Origin: UKL13-3 sp044353855
Lineage (GTDB): Bacteria > Bacteroidota > Bacteroidia > UKL13-3
Direction of reading: 5' to 3'
DNA length: 64,000 bases
Assembly: GCA_044353855.1 (NCBI GenBank)
Contig: JBILBF010000001.1
Span: 62,001 to 126,000 of the forward strand
Positions 34,450 to 44,010 of the stretch are shown in pieces. Both the position numbers and the translations under genes were made by a program. The notes beneath the pieces are model-generated. The model had not been told where the DNA came from and did not search any database. It saw only the letters and a list, made by a program, of their open reading frames with translations. Numbering within the stretch: the stretch's first letter is position 1; each line of letters begins with the position of its first letter.

Positions 34450-35790
34450 ATGAAATTAAAATTACTTTTGAGTTTGAGTTTTGTTTATGTAATTAGCAAT
34501 GCTCAAGATAATAAAGAAAGACTTACTGTGTTTTCAAAAAACATTGCAAAATATGTTATAAATGAAAACTATGAAAATATTGTAGCCCTTTTTGACTCAA
34601 CATTATCCATCAATTTAACAGAAGAAAACCTTGCCAAAATATGTAAAGATGCCAGGGAAAAGAATGGAAAAATTATTCATGTTGGAGAACCTGTCATTGA
34701 ATTTTATGAAAATGGAAATGCACAATGTTTCACACCCTTACAATTTGAAAAAAAATTGATGTTGCTATATTTCCCAATAACCCCAAATGAACAACTACAT
34801 GGATTTTACCTTACCACACAACAGCCCGAATATATCATACCCGAATACGTTCAAAGTTTATCTTTTTTAGAAACGAAAATCCAATTTGGAAAGGAAGGAT
34901 GGAAACTACCTGGCATATTAAGTTACCCAAACGACACAAATAAACATCCATTGGTTATTATCCTTCATGACTCAGGACCGCTTGACAAAGATGGTACAAA
35001 AGGTGGAAGTAAAATATACCGTGATATTGCATGGGGATTGGCATCACAAGGTATATGTGCCTTTAGATATAGTAAACGTAGTAATGTGCATGGTTCAAGA
35101 TTATTTATGGAAACTTATGAAGGCTTGCCATATACAGCACAAGATGAAATTGTAGATGATGCACTTGCAGCTATAAAACTAATGAGCATAAACGAACATG
35201 TAGATGCAACCCAAATTTACATTATAGCACATGGACAAGGTGGAATGATGGCTCCACTGATACTTAAACAAAATACTATTCCAATAGAAGGCCTTATTTT
35301 ATTAGGGGCAAATGCAAGACCACTTCAAGATGTAATGATAGCTCAAATGAATTATTTATATCCCGATGGAGGAGAGGTAACCATCAATCAATACAAAGAA
35401 AAAACAGACATTATTAAACAAGCAACATATGCCAAAGATAAAAAACTAAAACCAGATGCTCCGAGTGATTCACTTCCATTTGGAGTTAGGGGAGGTTATT
35501 GGATTTACCTGAATAAGTATAACATAACCAAAACCTTTGCAAAAACGACTACTCCAACTTTGATATTACATGGCGAAAGAGATTATCAATCGACAAAGGC
35601 AGATTTTGAACTTTGGAAAAAAACTGCAGGCAAACGAAAAGGTAAGACGCATTTTATTTCTTATCCTACCCTAAATCATTTATTTATTGATGGAATAGGG
35701 TCTTCAAAACCAACTGAATACCGAAAATTGGCAAATATTGATAGACAAGTATTGAAAGATATTCAACAATGGTTGATGCAACCAAAATGA
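34450..35790 (+). CDS. Alpha/beta-hydrolase-fold exported protein lacking the nucleophile Ser
   Basis: This 446-residue protein has a signal peptide ending S-N-A before Q19. An N-terminal DUF3887-like region (about 25-130) precedes an alpha/beta-hydrolase domain (about 140-446). The oxyanion-side H-D-S-G-P-L-D-K-D-G is present near 174-183. The nucleophile elbow, normally G-H-S-x-G-G, reads A-H-G-Q-G-G (260-265), so the catalytic Ser position is Gly262. The acid (H-G-E-R-D near 375) and the histidine (L-N-H-L-F near 413) are kept. It may be a dead enzyme with a binding role, or use another residue. It starts 12 bases after the ald terminator with no visible -7 box. Confidence 0.82.
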   Translation: MKLKLLLSLSFVYVISNAQDNKERLTVFSKNIAKYVINENYENIVALFDSTLSINLTEENLAKICKDAREKNGKIIHVGEPVIEFYENGNAQCFTPLQFEKKLMLLYFPITPNEQLHGFYLTTQQPEYIIPEYVQSLSFLETKIQFGKEGWKLPGILSYPNDTNKHPLVIILHDSGPLDKDGTKGGSKIYRDIAWGLASQGICAFRYSKRSNVHGSRLFMETYEGLPYTAQDEIVDDALAAIKLMSINEHVDATQIYIIAHGQGGMMAPLILKQNTIPIEGLILLGANARPLQDVMIAQMNYLYPDGGEVTINQYKEKTDIIKQATYAKDKKLKPDAPSDSLPFGVRGGYWIYLNKYNITKTFAKTTTPTLILHGERDYQSTKADFELWKKTAGKRKGKTHFISYPTLNHLFIDGIGSSKPTEYRKLANIDRQVLKDIQQWLMQPK

Positions 35791-35827
35791 TGAAGGTTAT
35801 CACTCTTTAAAAAACGAATAATAACAA

Positions 35828-35835
35828 TATATTTG
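35828..35835 (+). promoter_or_regulatory. -7 box (TATATTTG) for sucA
   Basis: This exact TAnnTTTG match ends 24 bases before the ATG at 35859. Its last base is the G of the GTG at 35835 that would be the longer start, so the longer start is very unlikely. Confidence 0.6.
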
Positions 35836-35858
35836 TGGCTCTTCTGAGCACAATTCTT

Positions 35859-38579
35859 ATGGATAAATTTTCGTATATTTCTAATGCCGATGTAAACGTA
35901 ATTGACGATTTGTATCAGCAATATAAAGCCAACCCTGATGCGGTTGAATTTGGTTGGAAAAAGTTTTTTGAAGGCTTTGATATGGGCCAACAAAAATTTA
36001 ATGGCAATACAAAAGGTGTAGCTGTATCCGAAAACTTTATCAAAGAAATTAATGTATTAAACCTTATTGAAGGCTATAGAACACGGGGCCATTTATTTAC
36101 CGAAACAAATCCTGTACGCGAGCGCAGAAAGTATGAGCCAACACTTGCCATTCAAAATTTTGGCTTAAATGCAAAGGATTTGGAAGCCACTTTTAATGCG
36201 GGTGTAGAAATAGGTTTGGGTGTTGCAAAACTCAAAGATATTATTGATATGCTGGAGCAAACATATTGCGGGCATATTGGTGCTGAGTACATGTACATGC
36301 GCGAACCCAAAGCTATTAAATGGTTGCAACAAAAAATGGAAAGCACCCGTAATATTCCAAAGCTTTCTATTGAACAAAAACGCCATATTTTAGCTAAAAT
36401 AAATCAAGCTACTGTTTTCGAAAATTTTATTCATACCAAATTTGTTGGACAAAAACGATTTTCGCTTGAAGGCTTAGAAAACATGATTCCGGCATTGGAT
36501 GAAGTAATACAATATGGAGCCGAATTGGGTATTGAAGAGTTTGTACTGGGCATGGCACACAGAGGCCGATTAAATGTATTGGCTAATATTTTAGGAAAAT
36601 CATATGCGGATATTTTTAAAGAATTTGAAGGGAAAAGTGCCGAAGATGAAGGTATTTTTGAAGGTGATGTAAAATATCATTTAGGATTTAGCAGCGAAAT
36701 AAAAACACGCTCTGGAAAAAATATTCACTTAAGTCTTTCTCCAAATCCATCTCATTTAGAAACGGTAAACCCAGTTGTTAAAGGATTAACACGCGCAAAA
36801 TTAGATAAAAAACACCAAGGCGATATAGATAAAGTAGCTCCTATTTTAATTCATGGAGATGCTTCAATTGCTGGGCAAGGTATATTGTATGAACTATTGC
36901 AAATGGCTGGTTTAAAAGCATACAATGTAGGTGGCTGTATTCATATAGTAGCCAATAATCAAATTGGATTTACCACAAATTATACCGATGCCCGAACTTC
37001 AACCTATTGTACCGATGTGGCTAAAACTACACTTTGTCCTGTGTTTCATGTAAACGCGGATGATGTAGAAGCAGTAATTTTTACCATACGACTGGCAATG
37101 GAATACCGCCAAGAATTTAACAGCGATGTGTTTATTGATATGTTGGGCTACCGCAAGTATGGCCATAATGAAGGAGATGAACCTCGATTTACGCAACCCT
37201 TATTATATAAAGCTATAGGTGCACACCAAAACCCACGCGAAATTTACAACCAAAAACTAACCACAGCAGGAAGTGTAGAAGCAGATTTGGCAAAGGAAAT
37301 GGACAAAGATTTTAGAAGCCAGTTACAAGAAAAACTTGAACAAGCTAAAAGTGCCGAAACCAAAAAAGGACAAAACTTTTTGGCTGCAAGATGGGAAGGA
37401 TTTAGAGCAAGCAAACGCGAAGATTTTGAATCATCTCCAGTTACTGCCGTTAATAAAGAATTGTTTTTAAAACTTGCCGAGAAAATAACCAATATCCCTG
37501 AGGGCTTTAGAGCCTTTAGTAAAATCGAAAAATTGTTTACTGATCGTAAAAATATGATTCAGAACAATAACTACGATTGGGCTATGGGCGAACTAATGGC
37601 ATACGCAACAATTAGCAACGAAGGTAATAATGTGCGCATGAGCGGACAAGATTGTGAGCGTGGTACATTTTCGCATAGGCATGCCATTATCAAACAAGAA
37701 GACAGCGAAAAAGAACACAATATTTTTGATAGTTTAGGTGAAGATAAAAAAGGAGAAGTATCCTTTTACAACTCTTTGCTCAGCGAATATGCAGTGCTTG
37801 GTTTTGAATATGGATACAGCATGTTTTCGCCAAAAGACTTAACCATTTGGGAAGCACAGTTTGGCGATTTTGCCAATGGTGCACAAATCATCATTGACCA
37901 ATATTTGGCCAGTGCATCTACCAAATGGAAAACCTTTAGTGGCTTGGTATTAATGTTGCCACATGGCCATGAAGGACAAGGACCTGAACATTCATCGGCA
38001 CGTTTAGAGCGTTTTTTACAACTAAGTGCCAATTGGAATATGCAGGTGGTAAACATTACTTCACCTGCAAACTATTTTCATGCTTTACGCAGACAATTGC
38101 AACGTGATTACCGATTACCTTTGGTAGTAATGACACCCAAAAGTTTATTGCGCCACCCATTATGTATTAGCAAACTGGAGGATTTTACTAATGGCGGTTT
38201 TCAAGAAGTAATTGATGATACTTACAGCGATACTAAAAAAGTAAAAAGGGTATTGTTGTGCTCGGGCAAAATATATTACGAACTATTGGAACGCCAACAA
38301 AGTACTAACCGAAAAGATATTGCTATTGTTCGGGTAGAGCAATTATACCCAATGCCCGAAACACAATTAGCAGCTATATATAAAAAATATGCAGATGCCG
38401 AAATTTGTTGGGTACAAGAAGAGCCTAAAAACATGGGAACTTGGTTGTACTTATTACGCTGGGATAATAACCGTATTTTAAAACGCATTTCGCGCGAGAG
38501 CAGTTCAACACCCGCAACTGGTTACAGCAAAGTGCATGCAACCGAACAACTGGCTTTAATTGACGAAGCGTTTGCGTAA
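35859..38579 (+). CDS. sucA: 2-oxoglutarate dehydrogenase E1 component
   Basis: SucA is the thiamine-diphosphate decarboxylase of the 2-oxoglutarate dehydrogenase complex in the TCA cycle. The 906 residues include the N-terminal E2-binding segment (Y-Q-Q-Y-K-A-N-P, about 19-26), M-A-H-R-G-R-L-N-V-L-A near 233, H-G-D-A-S near 329, and V-A-N-N-Q-I-G-F-T-T near 364. The C-terminal transketolase-like and dehydrogenase domains follow, with H-G-H-E-G-Q-G-P-E-H-S-S-A-R-L-E-R. The sucB gene, often adjacent, is not here. A shared terminator follows. Confidence 0.96.
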   Translation: MDKFSYISNADVNVIDDLYQQYKANPDAVEFGWKKFFEGFDMGQQKFNGNTKGVAVSENFIKEINVLNLIEGYRTRGHLFTETNPVRERRKYEPTLAIQNFGLNAKDLEATFNAGVEIGLGVAKLKDIIDMLEQTYCGHIGAEYMYMREPKAIKWLQQKMESTRNIPKLSIEQKRHILAKINQATVFENFIHTKFVGQKRFSLEGLENMIPALDEVIQYGAELGIEEFVLGMAHRGRLNVLANILGKSYADIFKEFEGKSAEDEGIFEGDVKYHLGFSSEIKTRSGKNIHLSLSPNPSHLETVNPVVKGLTRAKLDKKHQGDIDKVAPILIHGDASIAGQGILYELLQMAGLKAYNVGGCIHIVANNQIGFTTNYTDARTSTYCTDVAKTTLCPVFHVNADDVEAVIFTIRLAMEYRQEFNSDVFIDMLGYRKYGHNEGDEPRFTQPLLYKAIGAHQNPREIYNQKLTTAGSVEADLAKEMDKDFRSQLQEKLEQAKSAETKKGQNFLAARWEGFRASKREDFESSPVTAVNKELFLKLAEKITNIPEGFRAFSKIEKLFTDRKNMIQNNNYDWAMGELMAYATISNEGNNVRMSGQDCERGTFSHRHAIIKQEDSEKEHNIFDSLGEDKKGEVSFYNSLLSEYAVLGFEYGYSMFSPKDLTIWEAQFGDFANGAQIIIDQYLASASTKWKTFSGLVLMLPHGHEGQGPEHSSARLERFLQLSANWNMQVVNITSPANYFHALRRQLQRDYRLPLVVMTPKSLLRHPLCISKLEDFTNGGFQEVIDDTYSDTKKVKRVLLCSGKIYYELLERQQSTNRKDIAIVRVEQLYPMPETQLAAIYKKYADAEICWVQEEPKNMGTWLYLLRWDNNRILKRISRESSSTPATGYSKVHATEQLALIDEAFA

Positions 38580-38600
38580 TTAATAATTGATTTGTTCAAA

Positions 38601-38635
38601 CAAAAATGCCCGCTCGGTTGGAGTGGGCATTTTTG
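38601..38635. terminator. Bidirectional terminator between sucA and the NHL lipoprotein gene
   Basis: A perfect 15-bp stem apart from one G-T pair (arms 38601-38615 and 38621-38635) closes the loop GGTTG. A runs on the left and T runs on the right let it serve both converging genes. Confidence 0.9.
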
Positions 38636-38647
38636 TTTTCAACGTAT

Positions 38648-39907
38648 TTACTCCAAATCGTTACTCAACTTATACCTACAAATGCGGTTGTTTTTTTTGT
38701 CGGCAACAAACACCATTTTGCGAAAAAAACAAACCCCACTGGGATCGTTAAAACTAAAAGGTCCACTTGACGAACCATCGCTACCAGGGCCACCAAAACT
38801 TACAATGGCTTGCTTACGCAAACCCGAATTAGGCGGAGGATTTATGCCTTCATATCCTTGATTGGTAAATATATAAAGCGAATCTGTTCCACTATCAACA
38901 ATAAAAAGGTACTGTAAATTATCGGGTGAAATATAACAATCTTCTGGTTTTTTGAACCGCGAAGATTCGTATAAAAATCGATCTGCTTTGCTGTAATCAA
39001 AATTTAACAAAGAAGGAGTTTCACTGTATTGTGTTCCCAATTCAGGGTCGTCAAATACAGAAATGCCTAACACTCTATATTCAATAGGTTTAGTTTGATC
39101 TGCTTGTGCTATGTAAAAATTTTTACTCGTACTCATTCCTTGTAAACGTTGGGGTGGGCCTACTGCCGTGGCAATAGAGGAAAGACCAATAGCCGATTTG
39201 ATACTAGATGACGTTGGATTTAATCCTTGTGCATAGCCCGTATTTGTTCCTATAGCATCGTAAACCAAAACGCCATTATCAGGCCTTACAAATGAATTTA
39301 AATCATTAAGCGGTCCGGTACGGCATACATACAATGTATTATCAGCAATAGTAGCTAAGCCCGTAAATTGAACAGCTTCATCATTGGCAAAACGATTTCC
39401 TGTAGATGCTCTAGAATCATCACAAAGAGGATGAATAAGGGTATCTAAATATTGAACTACTCCTGCAGCTGTATTGGCTAAATGATACACACAAGCACGG
39501 TTTCCAAAACTCGTTTCTACACGACCTGTAACATAGGTGTGCAGACGTCTATCTTGGGTTACATCAGTTGCTCCATTTATAGTTATGCGTTTACCAATTG
39601 CCCCTTTTTGATCTAAAATTACCAACTCGTTATCAGCAGGGTTTAGTTCATCATTCAGCACTACTATATAAATGAACTCGTCATATCCTACATAAACGTC
39701 TACAGGGTTGGTAACTCCTTGAAAAAATGGAAACACGGGAACATAACCAACATTGCTTGGGTTTAAATTGGGGTCAATACTCCCTTGTTCGAATATTTCA
39801 TTTACTTGATCATCCTCTTTACTGCCAAACAATGCTGAGCATGATGACATCAAAACTAAACAGATGATAATGCCGAAATAAATTTTACCTTTTAATATAT
39901 GTTGCAT
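38648..39907 (-). CDS. NHL-repeat beta-propeller lipoprotein
   Basis: This 419-residue exported lipoprotein has lipobox S-S-C with Cys23. The mature part carries NHL-type propeller blades: N-P-V-D-V-Y-V near 67, P-E-D-C-Y-I-S-P-D-N near 318 followed by L-F-I-V-D-S-G-T-D-S-L-Y-I-F, and the last blade D-P-S-G-V-C-F near 393 followed by V-F-V-A-D-K-K-N-N-R-I-C-R-Y. Its ATG overlaps the stop of the upstream PorV/PorQ-family gene by one base, so the two are translationally coupled and probably work together at the outer membrane. The ligand is unknown. Confidence 0.82.
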   Translation of the reverse strand: MQHILKGKIYFGIIICLVLMSSCSALFGSKEDDQVNEIFEQGSIDPNLNPSNVGYVPVFPFFQGVTNPVDVYVGYDEFIYIVVLNDELNPADNELVILDQKGAIGKRITINGATDVTQDRRLHTYVTGRVETSFGNRACVYHLANTAAGVVQYLDTLIHPLCDDSRASTGNRFANDEAVQFTGLATIADNTLYVCRTGPLNDLNSFVRPDNGVLVYDAIGTNTGYAQGLNPTSSSIKSAIGLSSIATAVGPPQRLQGMSTSKNFYIAQADQTKPIEYRVLGISVFDDPELGTQYSETPSLLNFDYSKADRFLYESSRFKKPEDCYISPDNLQYLFIVDSGTDSLYIFTNQGYEGINPPPNSGLRKQAIVSFGGPGSDGSSSGPFSFNDPSGVCFFRKMVFVADKKNNRICRYKLSNDLE

Positions 39908-40911
39908 TATCTAATAGTTAAAGCCAATGTTATGCGGTGATTATTGCCCAAATTATTTTTAGCTAAAAATCCGTAATCAATTGTAAAACCTCCAAAACTT
40001 CTGAGTATTTTTAATCCTATTCCAGCTGAAGGAGCGATATATTTTTCATCAGAACCAAACTCATATCCAGCTCTCAAAAATCCTGTTTTTAAATAGGTGT
40101 ATTCCATGCCCAGTGCATAAGTTTCATTATTATCGGTAGGATGATTTAATTGGCCTGATGCAGTTAATACATGTTCGTTGGTATGGATGGGATCAAAAGC
40201 TGCACCTACTCTAAATATACCTGGAACCGTTACCGTGCTAAAACTTGTAATATCGGTTGGCCCATCAAATTTTAACACAGTTACATCACCAGATGGACTC
40301 ACATTAAAACCGAAGTTGCTAAAGTTAATTCCGAAGCGAGTATGTTTTACACCCACATCATATTTTAAACCCAAATCAAATAATGCATTGTGAACCGTAA
40401 CTCCCGCAAATCCTTCGTTGGCATATTTAGCATTTACACCAAAACTAAAACTATTGGTAAGTATTTTGGCGTACGTTAGCCCAACTAAATAGTTAGCCAC
40501 AGTAAATTGTCGACCAGTTCCTTGCGATTCAAATTCTGTTGTTTCATCCATAGTTCCAAAGTTCATAGAGAATACTTGAATACCCACAAAGGAAAGTTTT
40601 CCAACTTTAAATACAGAACCAACAAAATTGGAACTTGTATTACCAAAATACCGAGTATGCGAAGTCATAATATTAACCTTTCCTGTATCCACTTGAGTTA
40701 TAGCTGCTGGATTCCAATACATAGCAGATACATCATTCGTAATAGCAACTGCTGAACCTCCCAACGACATTCCTCGAGCATCGGGACTTATTTTTAAAAA
40801 CTGCATACCCGAACCACCCGTGCGAGAGTTGCCGAAAGTAGGAAGTATTTGGGCCTTAACAATGGAAAGACCAAAACATACAAAAACTAAAATAAAATTT
40901 AAGCCACGCAT
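39907..40911 (-). CDS. PorV/PorQ-family outer-membrane beta-barrel protein
   Basis: This 334-residue outer-membrane barrel has a signal peptide ending V-K-A before Q21. The family signature follows in the early mature region: G-M-Q-F-L-K-I-S-P-D-A-R-G-M-S-L-G-G-S-A-V-A (about 35-56), then W-N-P-A-A-I. PorV carries T9SS cargo to the sortase PorU, and PorQ anchors PorZ. This gene is nearer PorQ in length, but paralogues outside the secretion system are common. It is the first gene of a two-gene unit with the NHL lipoprotein. A minus-strand -7 box is only approximate (CAAAATA near 40920). Confidence 0.85.
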   Translation of the reverse strand: MRGLNFILVFVCFGLSIVKAQILPTFGNSRTGGSGMQFLKISPDARGMSLGGSAVAITNDVSAMYWNPAAITQVDTGKVNIMTSHTRYFGNTSSNFVGSVFKVGKLSFVGIQVFSMNFGTMDETTEFESQGTGRQFTVANYLVGLTYAKILTNSFSFGVNAKYANEGFAGVTVHNALFDLGLKYDVGVKHTRFGINFSNFGFNVSPSGDVTVLKFDGPTDITSFSTVTVPGIFRVGAAFDPIHTNEHVLTASGQLNHPTDNNETYALGMEYTYLKTGFLRAGYEFGSDEKYIAPSAGIGLKILRSFGGFTIDYGFLAKNNLGNNHRITLALTIR

Positions 40912-40990
40912 TTAGGAAGGCAAAATAAAGGCAAAAATTGGAAATCCCGATGTTATTAAAAAGTGAATTTGTAATGTGACAATAAAAGAC

Positions 40991-40998
40991 TCAATTTG
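40991..40998 (+). promoter_or_regulatory. Possible -7 box (TCAATTTG, one mismatch) for lnt
   Basis: TCAATTTG differs from TAnnTTTG at one base and ends 23 bases before the ATG at 41021, in line with the spacing at neighbouring genes. Confidence 0.35.
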
Positions 40999-41020
40999 CA
41001 AGCACTATTATTCAACTTAA

Positions 41021-42598
41021 ATGTCGGGAAAATTTCACCTTCAACTTCTTTCAATCAGTATTTTAAGTTCAATTTTACTTATCGTAAGCTGGCAACCTTA
41101 TTCATTTACGCTTGTATTATTTGGGGCGTTTATTCCTTTATTGTTTGTCGAAAAAAAATTGCGTAACACTCAAAAACACGTTGGTTGGTTATTTTTATAT
41201 GCTTTCATTACTTTTTTTACATGGAATATAGGCACAACTTATTGGCTTTGGAATGCTACAGTTGAAGGAGCATATGCTGCGTTTACCATAAATACCTTGT
41301 TAATGTGTTTGCCCGTTCTTGTTTACCACTATTACGCTAAACGGGTAGTTGCTGCAAATTCCGAATGGATTTTTATTGTAACTTGGTTATCGTTTGAATA
41401 TTTGCACCATACTTGGGAATTTAGCTGGCCCTGGCTGAGCCTAGGAAATGCATTTGCTCCGTATACTTGGGCTATACAATGGTATGAAATTACGGGTGTA
41501 ATGGGTGGCAGTTTTTGGGTATTGTTTGCAAATATTAAAGTGTTTAGGCTCATTGATAAATGGAATGAAAATAGTCAGCGAATCAATATTTCGAGAGCGA
41601 TGAACTTGCTTTTTTTTATAGGCGTTGCTCCACTATTTTTGTCGTGGTATGTTTTGGATCAGTACAAACAGGTTGGTATTCCGATGAATGTAACTGTTGT
41701 TCAACCCAATATTGATCCGTATACTGATAAATTTAACGGTCAAACACCCCAACAACAAACACAAACGTTATTGACATTAGCAAACGGGGCATCTGATAGT
41801 TCAACCCGCCTCATTTGTTTTCCAGAAACAGCTTTGCAAGGTGGTTTGGATGAAAAGCAATTGTTGTATGAAGAAACAGTTCAACAAGTCAAACAATTTG
41901 TAGCTGTACATCCAAATATGTCCATTTTAAGTGGAGCAGATACCTATACCTTTTATCCTGTTGCTGATAAAACTTTTTCGGCACGTAAATACAATGATGA
42001 ACTTTACTATGATGCATTTAATACTGCATTACTAATAGATAAATCTGATAGTATTCAACTATACCACAAAGCAAAATTAGTTCCTGGAGTTGAAAGTATG
42101 CCTTATCAACAAGCTCTCGATTTTTTAGGCGAAGCAGCCATCAATTTAGGAGGCACAGCCGGAAGTTTAGGAAGAAATACCGAGGCAGAAAACTTTGATA
42201 TAGGCAATAATCAATGGGTGGCCCCTGTTATTTGTTATGAAAGTGTATTTGGTGAATATATAGCAACGTATGTGCGCAAAGGAGCAGGTTTATTATGTGT
42301 AGTAACCAATGATGGCTGGTGGGGTAATACTCCGGGACATAGGCAACATTTTGATTATGCCCGATTGAGAGCCATTGAAACACGAAGGTATATTGCGCGT
42401 TCAGCCAATACAGGCATTTCTGGATTTATTGATGATAAAGGGAATGTTCTATCTGAAACTAAATGGTGGATTCCCGATGCACAACAAGCAACTTTATATT
42501 ACCAAACACACCTAACTTTTTATGTAAAGTACGCTACTTATATTGAGTTACTTCCAGTATTGATATTGTTATTGGCAGTGTTAAGAGGCAAAAGATAA
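41021..42598 (+). CDS. lnt: Apolipoprotein N-acyltransferase
   Basis: Lnt adds the third acyl chain to the N-terminal Cys of lipoproteins, at the periplasmic face of the inner membrane. The 525 residues have an N-terminal membrane part of several helices (about 10-220) and a nitrilase-fold domain (about 225-490). The catalytic triad is visible: Glu in C-F-P-E-T-A-L (about 269), Lys in Y-H-K-A-K-L-V-P-G-V-E (about 350), and Cys in P-V-I-C-Y-E-S-V-F-G (about 407). A final helix ends the chain. Four predicted lipoproteins in this window would be substrates. Confidence 0.93.
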   Translation: MSGKFHLQLLSISILSSILLIVSWQPYSFTLVLFGAFIPLLFVEKKLRNTQKHVGWLFLYAFITFFTWNIGTTYWLWNATVEGAYAAFTINTLLMCLPVLVYHYYAKRVVAANSEWIFIVTWLSFEYLHHTWEFSWPWLSLGNAFAPYTWAIQWYEITGVMGGSFWVLFANIKVFRLIDKWNENSQRINISRAMNLLFFIGVAPLFLSWYVLDQYKQVGIPMNVTVVQPNIDPYTDKFNGQTPQQQTQTLLTLANGASDSSTRLICFPETALQGGLDEKQLLYEETVQQVKQFVAVHPNMSILSGADTYTFYPVADKTFSARKYNDELYYDAFNTALLIDKSDSIQLYHKAKLVPGVESMPYQQALDFLGEAAINLGGTAGSLGRNTEAENFDIGNNQWVAPVICYESVFGEYIATYVRKGAGLLCVVTNDGWWGNTPGHRQHFDYARLRAIETRRYIARSANTGISGFIDDKGNVLSETKWWIPDAQQATLYYQTHLTFYVKYATYIELLPVLILLLAVLRGKR

Positions 42599-42643
42599 TA
42601 TTACAATTAACCGTTTTTTTATTAAAAACTACTCCTAAAAAAC

Positions 42644-43843
42644 TTACACTTTTTCAAAAACAATAGCCACTCCTTGACCAACACCAATGCACATAGTTGC
42701 CACTCCATATTGTATCTGTTGTTTTTGCATTTCGTAAAGTAAGGTAGTTGCTATACGAGTACCACTTGCACCCAGTGGATGTCCTAAAGCAATGGCACCC
42801 CCGTTTACATTTACAATAGTGGAATCAATATGCAAATCGTGCATACAAGCTATACTTTGAGAGGCAAATGCCTCGTTTAGCTCAAATAAACCAATATCAC
42901 TCATTTTTAGGCCTGCACGTTGCACCGCCTTTTGTGTTGCAGGTACCGGACCCATTCCCATAATGGCAGGATCAACACCAGCCACTCCTCTACTCACCAC
43001 TCGTGCTAATGGTTTTAAATTGTATTTTTTTACAGCTTCTTCACTTGCTAAAATCATAGCAGCTGCTCCATCATTTACACCACTCGCATTACCAGCCGTT
43101 ACGGTTCCACCTTCTTTTTTAAAGGCGGGTTTGAGTTTAGCTAAATCATCTATTGTTCCCAATCTAGGGTGTTCGTCTTTGACAAATAAAATGGTATCAC
43201 CTTTTTTTTGTGGAATTGGAACCCCAACCATCTCTTCAGCAAACTTATTAGCTGCTTGTGCTGCTGCATATTTTTGTTGAGATGAAAAGGCAAAAGCATC
43301 TTGTTCTTCACGGCTAATTTTCCAACGTTCAGCAACATTTTCTGCTGTTTCACCCATAGCAAAAGGATGGTACATTGCTGCCAATTTTTTATTGGTAAAA
43401 CGCCAACCAATGGTGGTATCATATATTTCGGGTGTACGACCAAAAGCACTATCCGATTTTGCCATTACAAAGGGTGCACGAGTCATGCTTTCTACTCCTC
43501 CGGCAATGTAAATTTCACCATCACCAGCTATAATACTTCGACTAGCATCTAAAATTGCTTGCAACCCTGAAGCACATAAACGATTTACGGTATTGCCACC
43601 TACTGAAACTGGTAATCCAGCCATCAATGCAGCCATACGAGCAACGTTGCGGTTATCTTCTCCAGCTTGGTTAGCTGCACCAAATATTACATCTTCAATT
43701 TCATTTACATCAACTTGTGGGTTGCGGTTTATTAATGCTTTAATAATATGTGCAGCTAAATCATCTGGACGAATAGAACTTAATGCACCCGCGTACTTAC
43801 CAATAGGAGTTCGAACGGCATCTACAACATAAACTGTTTTCAT
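42644..43843 (-). CDS. Acetyl-CoA acyltransferase (thiolase)
   Basis: This thiolase cleaves 3-oxoacyl-CoA to acetyl-CoA and a shortened acyl-CoA, or runs in reverse. The 399 residues are normal. The nucleophile Cys lies in N-R-L-C-A-S-G-L-Q-A (about 90), the active-site His in G-H-P-L-G-A-S-G (about 355), and the second Cys in C-I-G-V-G-Q-G near 388. The G-G-V-E-S-M-T segment is also intact. The start at 43843 (M-K-T-V-Y-V-V-D-A-V-R-T-P-I-G) is chosen over 43876, which would add 11 residues foreign to the family. The wording resembles PcaF/FadA-type enzymes. No beta-oxidation partner is adjacent, so the chain length handled is unknown. Confidence 0.93.
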   Translation of the reverse strand: MKTVYVVDAVRTPIGKYAGALSSIRPDDLAAHIIKALINRNPQVDVNEIEDVIFGAANQAGEDNRNVARMAALMAGLPVSVGGNTVNRLCASGLQAILDASRSIIAGDGEIYIAGGVESMTRAPFVMAKSDSAFGRTPEIYDTTIGWRFTNKKLAAMYHPFAMGETAENVAERWKISREEQDAFAFSSQQKYAAAQAANKFAEEMVGVPIPQKKGDTILFVKDEHPRLGTIDDLAKLKPAFKKEGGTVTAGNASGVNDGAAAMILASEEAVKKYNLKPLARVVSRGVAGVDPAIMGMGPVPATQKAVQRAGLKMSDIGLFELNEAFASQSIACMHDLHIDSTIVNVNGGAIALGHPLGASGTRIATTLLYEMQKQQIQYGVATMCIGVGQGVAIVFEKV

Positions 43844-44010
43844 ACTAATTATTATAATCCATGTTCCATAGTTCATGGGAGTTATACGCCTTATTTTTTT
43901 GTTAAATAGCTATGGACTATCAACTATTCTTAAAGGAAATCTACCTGCAAATGTATCATTTTTAAGATAATTGAAATTTTACGGTATTTTCGCATTCTAA
44001 TTTTGACCAT

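Noticed and set aside
35835..35858. GTG at 35835 as start of sucA
   Set aside because: The GTG overlaps the last base of the TATATTTG box. The ATG at 35859 fits both the promoter spacing and the family N-terminus.
43856..43935. CCATAGTTCATGG and CTATGGACTATC words before the thiolase and DUF4293 genes as a possible operator
   Set aside because: The words are short, imperfect and not repeated near other genes here; too weak to call.
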